From an uncultured Porphyromonadaceae bacterium (GTDB lineage: Bacteria > Bacteroidota > Bacteroidia > Bacteroidales > Barnesiellaceae_A), in contig UPZG01000001.1 in NCBI GenBank assembly GCA_900538705.1, positions 124,001-188,000 of the forward strand: a DNA stretch of 64,000 nucleotides, written 5' to 3'. Within the stretch, counting starts at the first letter, position 1. Every line of letters starts with the position of its first letter. A model generated the notes under the pieces. The model had not been told where the DNA came from and did not search any database. It saw only the letters and a program-made list of their open reading frames with translations. A program made the position numbers and the translations under genes. Below are positions 16,826 through 25,029 of this stretch, piece after piece.

Positions 16826-17894
16826 TTTCCATTGGACACTGGCACAAGGGTTGCGTCTGAACGGACACGAAGTCACGGTAGTGTCTAACGGTAGCCGATG
16901 GATGAATAATAGTCGTGACATTGATATAAGTCGTAAGGGGTTTGGACCGGTTGACTCTATGATGTATTTGTCTAAGATTCTTGCTTATTTGCCATCGTGG
17001 AGAGGGTACGATGTAGTGCAGGTGGCTAGTCCCATATTCTTCACATTACGCCCCGAAAAGAATCTTTCTATTTTCCGCCAATTGAAACGGCAGAATGACA
17101 AAGTTTTTTTACAGTCCCTCTCTACCGACTATTATTATGTAAAGGCCTGTTTCGACGGGCATACGTTTCGTTATTCCGATTTCTTTGTGGGCGATAAGCC
17201 TTTGCAGCGTCCGGGTTATAATAAAGAACGAGATGCGTATCTCTACGGACCGAATAAAGAACCCAACATAGCCATGGCACAAGAGTGCGACGGTATAGCA
17301 TCGTGCCTCTATGAGTACTATATATCGTATCGAGACGAATATGCTTCTAAGTTGGAGTATATACCTATTCCTATCAACCTTGATGAGAATCCTATGAAGC
17401 CGTTGTCAGAACGTATAGATGTGTTGCGTTTTTTTATAGGTATACAGCGTGACCGTTCTGAACTGAAAGGCACCGATGTACTCTATGATGTATTACAAGA
17501 GGTGAAGAGCAAATATAAGTATGAGTGTGAGGTGACGGCAGTAGAGAATGTGCCTTACAAAGAATACAATCGCTTGATGTATGAGTCGGATGTGTTGATA
17601 GACCAGCTTTACTCCTATACGCCTGCTACCAATGCTTTGCTTGCCATGGCTAAAGGCCTGGTGGCTGTGAGCGGTGCCGAGCCTGAGTTCTATGATTTTA
17701 TAGGTGACGATGACTTGCGACCTGTTGTCAATGTATTGCCCGACCACGATGCTATCTATCGGGTATTTGAAGAGCTTATATTACACCGCAATAACGTGCC
17801 GACGAAGGCACGGCAGAGTCGTGCTTTTGTCGAGCGTTATCATGATTACAGAAAAGTGGCGGCACAATATGTCGATTTCTGGACACGTCATTGA
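16794..17894 (+). CDS. GT4-like glycosyltransferase (GT-B fold)
   Basis: 366 residues with the GT-B opening MKILLIGDASNFHWTLAQGLRLNGHEV, a nucleotide-binding C-terminal half, and a segment VLIDQLYSYTPATNALLAMAKGLVAVSGAEPEFYDF that matches the place of the GT4 ExxxxxxxE loop. In it only Glu of GAEPE is obvious, so the classic second Glu pair is not clear. It starts inside the preceding GT2 gene (32-nt overlap). The stop overlaps the stop of the convergent flippase gene by 7 nt. Probably an envelope-glycan enzyme. Confidence 0.8.
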   Translation: MKILLIGDASNFHWTLAQGLRLNGHEVTVVSNGSRWMNNSRDIDISRKGFGPVDSMMYLSKILAYLPSWRGYDVVQVASPIFFTLRPEKNLSIFRQLKRQNDKVFLQSLSTDYYYVKACFDGHTFRYSDFFVGDKPLQRPGYNKERDAYLYGPNKEPNIAMAQECDGIASCLYEYYISYRDEYASKLEYIPIPINLDENPMKPLSERIDVLRFFIGIQRDRSELKGTDVLYDVLQEVKSKYKYECEVTAVENVPYKEYNRLMYESDVLIDQLYSYTPATNALLAMAKGLVAVSGAEPEFYDFIGDDDLRPVVNVLPDHDAIYRVFEELILHRNNVPTKARQSRAFVERYHDYRKVAAQYVDFWTRH

Positions 17895-19342
17895 GCATTA
17901 TCTGCCGGACCTTGCCACTTGCGGTATAGCATAAAGCACGATATAACAACGGTTATACCGACAAGTATCCATGCAAGAACGGGAACGAACAAGTAGGCTA
18001 TATATAGAATAGTGGTAGTCAGAATGGTTATTACGGTGACTCTCCATGATTTCGAGCCTGGTTCTATGCCATATTTACGTCGGCATGTAATGTAGATAAT
18101 GACCAGATATAGTATGAATCCTATTGTGTAGGAGGCTCCCACTCCTTGTAGTCCCCAATACTCATATCCAACTATATTAAGGGCAAAAGTGATAGTATCA
18201 GATAATAGTTCGGTAATGAAATAGAGTTTGCCGTCGCCTTTGGCCAGCAGCACAAAGCCGATTGACCATGATATGGCTTTGTAGGGTATACCCTGTATGG
18301 CCAGTAGTAAATAGTCGTTGATAGTGTAAAACTCGGGCGTATATAGGAGGCGTACCATGAACGGGTGCAATACGATGAACAGGGCAATGATTGGTATCAG
18401 CATCAATTGCATCATTTCGTTTTGTTGTCCTACATATTGCGACAAGAGGGCTCGGTTGTGAGAAACACCGGCAAGGCGTGGATAATATTCCATTGCCATA
18501 GCGGTAAAAATGAGTCCTACATATTTATTCATTAAGGTGAAGCCTGCCTGATAATACCCTACAGTGCTCTCTCCGCTTTTATAGTTGAGGTATGCAGAGA
18601 AGATGTATGAGAAGAGCGTAGTGATAAAGCTGCTCACAGTCATAAAAATACCCAGTATGACCATCTCTTTGCCCCTTTGGGCGGTTTGTCGCACAGATAG
18701 CTGTATTGTGGGAACTTCTTTGTCACGGTATAATAGGGTGACAATATATGTGACAGCAACATAAATTATCAAGGCCGGGACGATACCGTCTATCCCGCCA
18801 AAATAGTAAAGCGGGACGGTGGTTATGAGAGCAGCTATGGCTCCGTAGATTGAGCATTTTGCCAACTTCCGCAATTGTCGTGTACCTTGCAGGATGGCTT
18901 GTTCTCCGGAGAGTAAGGCATTGAAGAGCAGTGTACAGGAGAGTAATACGAAACCCCATATATGTTTGTCGTCGCCAAAAGTCCAGCGACTCAGTAGCGG
19001 CGCTAACGAAATTGTAACGACAGCACCCAATAGACCAACAAACCACGACCATCGCTTTACGACGGTGACAACCTGCGACAGATGTTGGGGGTTGCCTGAA
19101 GATTTAGCCTCAGAGATTTCTCGAATAGAACTGCTGCGTATGCCCAGTCCGGTAAGAGCAGTAATGGTCTCTATGGCTGTATTGTATAGACCTATGACTC
19201 CGATACCTGTACTGCCTAACCATATGGCAATAAGTTTGGTGCGAACGACCGAGCACAAGATACCTACCACCTGTGCACCCCCAAAAAGAGCCGCTGCCTT
19301 GGTGATAAGTCGGTAGATGTTGCTGTCGTTGTTGCGAGTCAT
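17888..19342 (-). CDS. Polysaccharide flippase (MATE-like/Wzx family)
   Basis: A 484-residue protein with about 12-14 hydrophobic segments. The N-terminal ITKAAALFGGAQVVGILCSVVRTKLIAIWLG block and TGIGVIGLYNTAIETI are typical of O-antigen/Wzx-type lipid-linked oligosaccharide flippases of the MOP superfamily. It would move undecaprenyl-linked glycans to the periplasmic face. It is the last gene of the dut operon and overlaps the upstream GNAT-like gene by 4 nt. Convergent with the glycosyltransferase pair, which may make its cargo (inference). Confidence 0.87.
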   Translation of the reverse strand: MTRNNDSNIYRLITKAAALFGGAQVVGILCSVVRTKLIAIWLGSTGIGVIGLYNTAIETITALTGLGIRSSSIREISEAKSSGNPQHLSQVVTVVKRWSWFVGLLGAVVTISLAPLLSRWTFGDDKHIWGFVLLSCTLLFNALLSGEQAILQGTRQLRKLAKCSIYGAIAALITTVPLYYFGGIDGIVPALIIYVAVTYIVTLLYRDKEVPTIQLSVRQTAQRGKEMVILGIFMTVSSFITTLFSYIFSAYLNYKSGESTVGYYQAGFTLMNKYVGLIFTAMAMEYYPRLAGVSHNRALLSQYVGQQNEMMQLMLIPIIALFIVLHPFMVRLLYTPEFYTINDYLLLAIQGIPYKAISWSIGFVLLAKGDGKLYFITELLSDTITFALNIVGYEYWGLQGVGASYTIGFILYLVIIYITCRRKYGIEPGSKSWRVTVITILTTTILYIAYLFVPVLAWILVGITVVISCFMLYRKWQGPADNAQ

Positions 19343-20283
19343 AATTCTACTCGGTATATTTCATATATAGTGCCGCGAGCGCCGAAGCCCTCTTTTTGGG
19401 ACATTAATCCTGTATTGAGATAGTTCCCGTTTTCTTCAGTAGAGATACCGAAGTCGAAGTAATGGTGGCTGGCGTAGTTTTTTTCTATCAGTTGTATGAA
19501 GAGCAAGTCTAATGCTCCAATTTGTTTCCCTTCGGGCGATGCACAAATATATTGTGCATGGGCTACTTCGCCGGTATCGTAGATAATAGTACCTGCAACC
19601 GTTGAACCGTTGAGGGTCGCTGTATAGAGTTTAATTTGCTCAGGGAAACGATTATGTAGCAAGGTAATCTCGTCGAGAGTATGAACGGGTGAAGTATGGA
19701 ATTTTTCTTGTAGATTGTGTGCAAGAATTTCCCAAAACGGAGCAAAATTGTCACTTTCGTTTATTGCTACACCGGCGTGCAGAGCCTTTTTCATACCCCT
19801 GCGTCGTAGCTCGGCAAACGGCGGTCGGCGTGCAGGTTCTATCGTAGCAGAAAGATTACAGGCAATTCGCTCGGCACCTGCCCGATATAAAGCATACAGG
19901 TCGCCGGCATGAGGGTAGCGTTGATATATATACGGCACACATTTGTAGATAAGGTGTCGACATCCTGCTTGTCTCAAGAAGTCTGTCAGGGCGTCGAAAA
20001 TGTCGAGTATTAGAGATGTTGATACCTCTGGAGTGGTTATGATGCCTCCATAGGTAAGCCCGCCATGTGATATTACGGTATCACCTTGTCTGTTTGCCGG
20101 GAAGACGGCTATGGGTCGGCCTTTTCTGTAAAAAAGTAGCGAATAATCGGTAAAGCGAGAGGCGTGATATTCCATATAATCGCGCAGAAAGAGAAACGTG
20201 CCGCCTGATGAGTGTGTTACCAGATGGTCCCACACAGTTTTCTCCTGTGGATTATAGAACTTTACTGTGAGCAATTGGTCCAT
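19339..20283 (-). CDS. GNAT/FemAB-like acyltransferase
   Basis: A 314-residue protein of the peptidoglycan-bridge/FemAB-like GNAT class. It opens with VKFYNPQEKTVWDHLVTHSSGGTFLFLRDYMEYH, in the FemAB-like manner of 'W' and 'FL-R-M'. The C-terminal half has GTIIYDTGEVAHAQYICASPEGKQIGALDLLFIQLIE, the GNAT acetyl-CoA/acyl loop region, then YFDFGISTEENG. Such proteins add an amino acid or acyl group to cell-wall or glycan precursors. The substrate is unknown. Overlap with the flippase (4 nt) and closeness to envC (6 nt) point to envelope glycan modification. Confidence 0.72.
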   Translation of the reverse strand: MDQLLTVKFYNPQEKTVWDHLVTHSSGGTFLFLRDYMEYHASRFTDYSLLFYRKGRPIAVFPANRQGDTVISHGGLTYGGIITTPEVSTSLILDIFDALTDFLRQAGCRHLIYKCVPYIYQRYPHAGDLYALYRAGAERIACNLSATIEPARRPPFAELRRRGMKKALHAGVAINESDNFAPFWEILAHNLQEKFHTSPVHTLDEITLLHNRFPEQIKLYTATLNGSTVAGTIIYDTGEVAHAQYICASPEGKQIGALDLLFIQLIEKNYASHHYFDFGISTEENGNYLNTGLMSQKEGFGARGTIYEIYRVEL

Positions 20284-20289
20284 GGCGCG

Positions 20290-21621
20290 TTATAGATTGA
20301 GCCACTGTTCGGGGTCGAGTTTTTGCGATTCCTTTCTTATTTGGAACGACAGCTTGGTACGTTTATTGTCTTGTGGATCGCTATATATCAATCCCAAATT
20401 TTCTCCTGCCGAAACAGTATCGCCGGCTTTGACGTAAACTTCTATTAGTCCGGTATATACGGTATAGTATTCACCATGCCTTATCATAAGGGCTTTTGTA
20501 GCACCACCAAAAGAGAATACGCGAGCTACGGTACCATTGAATACAGCCCGAGCCTTGGTGCCTGGCAGAGTTTCTATATCTATACCCAGGTTGTTTTTGT
20601 CAAGATATTTGAATTCAGGATGTTTGTGCAGCCCGAAATGGCCTACAATGCGATAGTGCCCGGCTACAGGGAAGAGTAGCTTACCTTTGTTCTTGGCAAA
20701 GCTGCCGGAAAGCTCGCGGTCGGCACGGGGCATCTTGTAGCCTTCGGGTATGACAGGTTTATCGGGTTGGGCTTTGGTGTCGCTTTGTTTGCCCCCTTGT
20801 TCCTGTGCTTTTTGTTCTGCAAGGCGTTTGGCTTCTGCTTCGGCCTCTGCTCGTGCGCGCTCGGCCGCTTTGCGGGCCTCTTCAGCAATAATGGCTTCTA
20901 TTTTCTGGTCGAGAGCATCGATTTGCGCCTGTTGCTTTTTCATTTCGGCGCGGAGCGATTTTTCTTTGTTTTTCAGCGACGATACGAAGCGTTGCTTTTC
21001 GTTCTGTTGAGCTTTCAGCTTATCGGCTTCACCAGCCCGCTCCGCCATCACTTGTTTTCGTTCGGCTACGATAGCTTCGAGTTGTTGTTTCTTCTTTTTC
21101 AGCTCTTCTTGTTGAGCCATGATTCCTGTCGCTTCGCGTTTGCGCCAGTCGGAATACTCTTTCAGATAACGCATTCGCCGATATGACTGGTTGAGCGATT
21201 GCGCCGAGAATATAAACATCAGTGCATCGTAGTCGGTGCGTCGTCGCCCCATTCCTTGTATAGCTTTTGCATAAGAAGCCCTTTTGGCATTGAGCTCTTT
21301 TTGCAACAGGTATATAGAGTCGTTCATCTCCCTCTGTTTACGGTTGAGAGTAGATATTTCGTTGTTGAGCTTCTTTATGACTTTGTTTTGGTCTCTTATT
21401 TCGGCGTTGATGAGGTCAAGTTCGTTGAGAATACTGCGTGCGCTCTTTAGGTTTTTTTGTAAGGCGCGGTTTGTTTCACGCAGTTGAGTCTCGGCCTTTT
21501 CTTTGTTTTTCCGCAGGTCGTCGACGTTTTGGGCCATCAAGGTGACCGAGAGCATCAGCATACACGCAAATGCCCACGTACTTATTCCGGCGAACCATCG
21601 GGATGAATGCTTTTGCTTCAT
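20290..21621 (-). CDS. EnvC-like murein hydrolase activator (degenerate LytM)
   Basis: A 443-residue protein. In order: signal peptide (to about 30, TLMAQ), long coiled coil (about 30-275) rich in Lys, Glu and Gln, a Lys/Ala-rich stretch, and a C-terminal M23/LytM domain (about 320-443). The zinc ligands of an active LytM enzyme are missing: the HxxxD histidine is Asn in NNLGID, and the HxH motif is LSFQI. This is the mark of EnvC, which does not cut but activates amidases at the division septum. Start and stop overlap or abut the neighbours DUF4292 (4 nt) and GNAT (6 nt). Confidence 0.87.
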   Translation of the reverse strand: MKQKHSSRWFAGISTWAFACMLMLSVTLMAQNVDDLRKNKEKAETQLRETNRALQKNLKSARSILNELDLINAEIRDQNKVIKKLNNEISTLNRKQREMNDSIYLLQKELNAKRASYAKAIQGMGRRRTDYDALMFIFSAQSLNQSYRRMRYLKEYSDWRKREATGIMAQQEELKKKKQQLEAIVAERKQVMAERAGEADKLKAQQNEKQRFVSSLKNKEKSLRAEMKKQQAQIDALDQKIEAIIAEEARKAAERARAEAEAEAKRLAEQKAQEQGGKQSDTKAQPDKPVIPEGYKMPRADRELSGSFAKNKGKLLFPVAGHYRIVGHFGLHKHPEFKYLDKNNLGIDIETLPGTKARAVFNGTVARVFSFGGATKALMIRHGEYYTVYTGLIEVYVKAGDTVSAGENLGLIYSDPQDNKRTKLSFQIRKESQKLDPEQWLNL

Positions 21622-22442
21622 GGTATCAACGATTTAATAAGTTGCTGGAAAGTCATAATCGTATAACCGGCCGGCGATTGCTTTTCGATACTTATGTTAT
21701 TGTCCCATGTTACCGACGAAATGTCGTAGTTGAGGTTGAGTGTATATTTCCGGGAGCTACCTTGAGCTGTTACTTGTACAAATGCAGGTAGTAGTTTGCC
21801 GTCGGCAAGACGGTGGTCGGCATAAGAGCAACTTATCTGTCGAGGCGTATTGTTTTGGTAGGCTTGTATGCCTATAAGATTGTTGTCGTTGAGTAAAAAG
21901 CGATATGTAAACTCGCGGTATTGTTTTTGAGGTTGCAAAGCCCAGTCTTCATTGTCACTTGTAAGAATATCAAACTTACTGATGTCGGAGGGTTGCAACG
22001 AAGCTTGTCCGAAAATAAACGGCTGGCCTAATAAGATATTTTGTAGGTCGAGCGGGGTGATGGCAACAGGCAATATATTATAGAATGTTTGTAACGACTC
22101 GGCAACATAACGGCGGTTGAACTTGTCGTATATGTATATACTGTCGGTTGTCATAAGCAAGCGGCCTATCTCTATACCTAACAAGGGCCTGATAGATACC
22201 TGTATGGCTTTGCCGCGTATCATGCGTATCTCTACCGATGAGCGCAGGCCAGTACCCGAGAACGATGCGGTCCCTTTAGCCGTGAATGTGTCCCATGGGC
22301 TGTATGCATTCAAGAGCGTCTCAAACCGTGTCGTTTTGTCTTTTTCGCCGGGTTGCGGAAGTGTGCCTACAGCTTCTTTACTTTTACATCCGACAAGGAA
22401 TACGAGTAATGAGAGCAGTGCTATTTGTCCTATTCGTTTCAT
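21618..22442 (-). CDS. DUF4292 lipoprotein
   Basis: 274 residues with a signal peptide and lipobox (LVFLVGC, Cys18). The body has the pattern of the Bacteroidetes DUF4292 family: FSGTGLRSSVEIRMIRGKAIQVSIRPLLGIEIGRLLMTTDSIYIYDKFNRRYV, with alternating beta strands, related in shape to LolA/LolB-like lipoprotein carriers. It probably sits in the periplasm or outer membrane and binds lipid or lipoprotein. That function is inferred. Start and stop overlap the TPR gene and envC by 4 nt each, so translation is coupled. Confidence 0.78.
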   Translation of the reverse strand: MKRIGQIALLSLLVFLVGCKSKEAVGTLPQPGEKDKTTRFETLLNAYSPWDTFTAKGTASFSGTGLRSSVEIRMIRGKAIQVSIRPLLGIEIGRLLMTTDSIYIYDKFNRRYVAESLQTFYNILPVAITPLDLQNILLGQPFIFGQASLQPSDISKFDILTSDNEDWALQPQKQYREFTYRFLLNDNNLIGIQAYQNNTPRQISCSYADHRLADGKLLPAFVQVTAQGSSRKYTLNLNYDISSVTWDNNISIEKQSPAGYTIMTFQQLIKSLIP

Positions 22443-24169
22443 GGTGCTATGTATTCTCTTTTTTCAATTTTAGTTTCCAGTCTTTCTTTTTCGCCTCCCG
22501 CATCTAAGGCTTTTTGCCATTGTTCTACGGCAGCATCGGTATCGCCCAGGCAGGCAAGAATGTCGCCATAATGTTCCAATATTTCGGCACTTGGCTCTTT
22601 ACTCTTTTCTATGGCTCTTTCTATGTAGATACGTGCCAGCGAGTAGCTCTCCTTTCTGAAGAGGATATAGGCGTAAGTGTCGAGGTATGTAGGTTCGTCG
22701 GGAAACTCTTTAATGGTCATTGCGCTCATGCGTTCGGCTTTGGAAAGCTCTTTGCCTTCGAGAGCCAAGAAGTAGCTGTAGTTGTTGAGCACTGCAATGT
22801 TCGATGCGTACAGGTTCAGAGCCTTGTCGTATTGCTCATAGGCTTTGTCGGTTTGGCCGGTCTGATGATATATGTCACCCAGCTGTCCGTATAGCGACGA
22901 CTGTTGTTGCGGAGTGATGTTGGTACATTGATTGATGGCATTGATAAGAAGTTGTGCCGCCTCGTCGTACCGTTTTTGTTGCACCAACGCAGCACTTGTC
23001 ATTTCATATATTGTGGAGGTATCATGTATATATTGTAAAGCCCGGTACCCGGTCTCTATGGCCCGCTCGTATTGTTCGTCCATGAGGTACAGAGCTATTA
23101 AGTGTACCCATGTGTCGGCTTCGGTGGGAGCCAAATCGGCTGCAATGGAATATTGTTCGCTGGCACGGGCGTAGTCTTTGATTACGTAGAGATAAAATCC
23201 GTATAATTGCCTTACCAGCGGTTCTTGCGGATATTGTTCGATGATATTTACATAGAGAGTATCGAGAGCCTCCAGGTTTACTTGTTTGGCAACCAGTGCA
23301 GCAATGTATTCGCGGAAAATTCCCAATTTTGTTTCCATATCTATATTGCTGTTGGCAAGGGCTGTCTTCATTTCGCGATGATATGCTGTTGAGTCGCCCT
23401 GCAGAGCATAATAAGAAGCTCGGGAAAGATATAGATAACCATTGTCGGGTTCGATGCGGCTTACTTTTTCGTACATTTCCCAAGCGGCGCTATCGCGGTG
23501 GAGGTTGGCATATACGTCGCCCAACAACAGCATGTATGATGTGTTGGAGGGATAGGTTTGTTGTAGTTTCTCGGCCTCGGCTATCATGGCAACAGTATCG
23601 CCCATCTGTTCGTATAATTCCATTTTCTTGATAGTAAGAGGCTCTGAAGGGCCTGTGGAATTCTCTAAAGAGTCGTAGCAGGCCAATGCAGCTTTTACGT
23701 CGCCTTGTGCAAGCAAGGAATTGGCAAGAGCCGAGTTCAGTTCCGGCTTGTCGGGGTGTTGTCGTATCAGTCGTCTCCATATTCGCGTCGCTTCGTCGTT
23801 GAGTCCGGCAAGCGAGGTGATACGGGCGTAGAAGAAGTTGTACCAGTATTGTGTGGTATCGCCTTCGGCTGCTTTATGCAACATATATATTGCCGTGTCG
23901 GGACGGTTGAGCTGCATGTAGTAGTTTGCCAAAGCAAATTGACCTGCCGGAGCGGAGGTGTCGATGCGCGATGCCTCTGAGAGAAGGGCGAAGGCCGCTT
24001 CGTTGTTGCCTAAGACGCGTTGCCGTTCGCCTTCGGTATAGTAATAGTTGTATAGTTGCTTTGTGTTCTCGTCTGACAGTGATGCCGTTTGCCGTGGAGC
24101 GGTACATGCCGACAGTGATAAGTACAAGAAAGCAACAACGTATAGGAATATGAGGCAAGGGTGTTTCAT
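22439..24169 (-). CDS. TPR-repeat lipoprotein
   Basis: About 576 residues, started at MKHPCLIFLYVVAFLYLSLSACTAP, which gives a signal peptide and lipobox (SLSAC). The upstream ATG at 24205 is rejected since it would mask the signal. The rest is repeated tetratricopeptide motifs such as AAFALLSEASRIDTSAPAG and YEQYDKALNLYASNIAVLNN. TPR arrays bind other proteins. It probably acts as a scaffold at the inner face of the outer membrane. It starts 13 nt after dut stops and overlaps DUF4292 by 4 nt. Confidence 0.82.
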   Translation of the reverse strand: MKHPCLIFLYVVAFLYLSLSACTAPRQTASLSDENTKQLYNYYYTEGERQRVLGNNEAAFALLSEASRIDTSAPAGQFALANYYMQLNRPDTAIYMLHKAAEGDTTQYWYNFFYARITSLAGLNDEATRIWRRLIRQHPDKPELNSALANSLLAQGDVKAALACYDSLENSTGPSEPLTIKKMELYEQMGDTVAMIAEAEKLQQTYPSNTSYMLLLGDVYANLHRDSAAWEMYEKVSRIEPDNGYLYLSRASYYALQGDSTAYHREMKTALANSNIDMETKLGIFREYIAALVAKQVNLEALDTLYVNIIEQYPQEPLVRQLYGFYLYVIKDYARASEQYSIAADLAPTEADTWVHLIALYLMDEQYERAIETGYRALQYIHDTSTIYEMTSAALVQQKRYDEAAQLLINAINQCTNITPQQQSSLYGQLGDIYHQTGQTDKAYEQYDKALNLYASNIAVLNNYSYFLALEGKELSKAERMSAMTIKEFPDEPTYLDTYAYILFRKESYSLARIYIERAIEKSKEPSAEILEHYGDILACLGDTDAAVEQWQKALDAGGEKERLETKIEKREYIAP

Positions 24170-24182
24170 GCAGTCGTAAAAA

Positions 24183-24623
24183 TTATTTGGTTCCGGTATG
24201 GCCAAAACCTCCGCTTCCGCGTTCGGTTTCGTCGAGAGAGTCTGTTTCTATCCATTCTACTCTGTCATGACGTGCAACTACCATTTGAGCAATGCGTTCA
24301 CCATCCTCAATGGTAAAGGGCTTGTCTGAGAGGTTGGCCAGGATGATGTTTATCTCGCCACGGTAGTCGGCATCGATTGTTCCCGGTGAGTTGAGAACAG
24401 TAATGCCATGTTTGAGAGCGAGTCCGCTACGAGGTCGTATTTGAGCTTCATACCCTTCTGGTAAGGCAATAAATAGACCGGTGGGTACCAATAATCGTTG
24501 ACCGGGTTGAAGGGTGAGCGGTGCATCGAGATTGGCACGTAGGTCCATTCCTGCCGATAGAGGTGTGGCATATTGTGGTAATTGATGGTGTGAATGGTTG
24601 ATGACAGAGAGTTGTATAGGCAT
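24183..24623 (-). CDS. dut: dUTP diphosphatase
   Basis: A 146-residue trimeric dUTPase with all five motifs. These are AGMDLRANLD (I), RPRSGLALKHG (II), NSPGTIDADYRGEI (III), GERIAQMVV (IV) and the C-terminal RGSGGFGHTGTK (V), which closes over the active site. It hydrolyses dUTP to dUMP and pyrophosphate, keeping uracil out of DNA and feeding dTMP synthesis. First gene of the dut-TPR-DUF4292-envC-GNAT-flippase operon. I see no clear TAnnTTTG box upstream of it. Confidence 0.95.
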   Translation of the reverse strand: MPIQLSVINHSHHQLPQYATPLSAGMDLRANLDAPLTLQPGQRLLVPTGLFIALPEGYEAQIRPRSGLALKHGITVLNSPGTIDADYRGEINIILANLSDKPFTIEDGERIAQMVVARHDRVEWIETDSLDETERGSGGFGHTGTK

Positions 24624-24844
24624 AGTTACGGTATTTAAAATGCTATTATGTATTGGGTTTCACGAATGTTTATGCGAAAATAGCTAAAACTTCACATATA
24701 TGCTTTTGTATGTAGTGTTTTTCTACATAATTTCACCAAAAACGGTACTTCCTGCTCTCTGCCAATGAGCTGTTTGACATTATATTCTTACAACTAAGTA
24801 TATAAGATAGGTTAAAATAGTACAGCGATTTTCTCAAAAAAACC

Positions 24845-24867
24845 AAAAGTTGCGAAATACAACTTTT
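24845..24867 (+). other. Terminator-like hairpin without an upstream + strand gene
   Basis: Stem AAAAGTTG / CAACTTTT with a 7-nt loop, followed by TTTTAATTTTT. It could end a small RNA or be an accident of AT-rich DNA. Confidence 0.35.
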
Positions 24868-24997
24868 TTTAATTTTTCCCCCTTTTTCTTTGTTATAGGT
24901 ACCTGTGACATTGAAACAGCTGCGATATAAATATAAATTTTAAGTAAATGCTTCGTCAATTTGTGCGCGTATAGTAAAAAGAATCGTAGTTTTTATG

Positions 24998-25005
24998 TAC
25001 ATTTG
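24998..25005 (+). promoter_or_regulatory. -7 box of the acyl-CoA ligase gene
   Basis: TACATTTG on the + strand, 24 nt before the ATG at 25030. Confidence 0.5.
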
Positions 25006-25029
25006 CGGTGGATTTTATATTAATCATAT

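Larger units (their letters stand above)
24624..25029. other. AT-rich intergenic region between divergent dut and the acyl-CoA ligase gene
   Basis: 406 nt holding a terminator-like hairpin on + (24845-24867, followed by T-rich DNA) and the -7 box of the ligase gene (24998-25005). No ORF is supported. Confidence 0.55.

Noticed and set aside
16840..16855. Near-perfect sigma-54 consensus match (TGGCACA-N4-TTGCG)
   Set aside because: It lies in codons of the glycosyltransferase start (LAQGLR), with no gene start downstream that needs it; probably dictated by coding.
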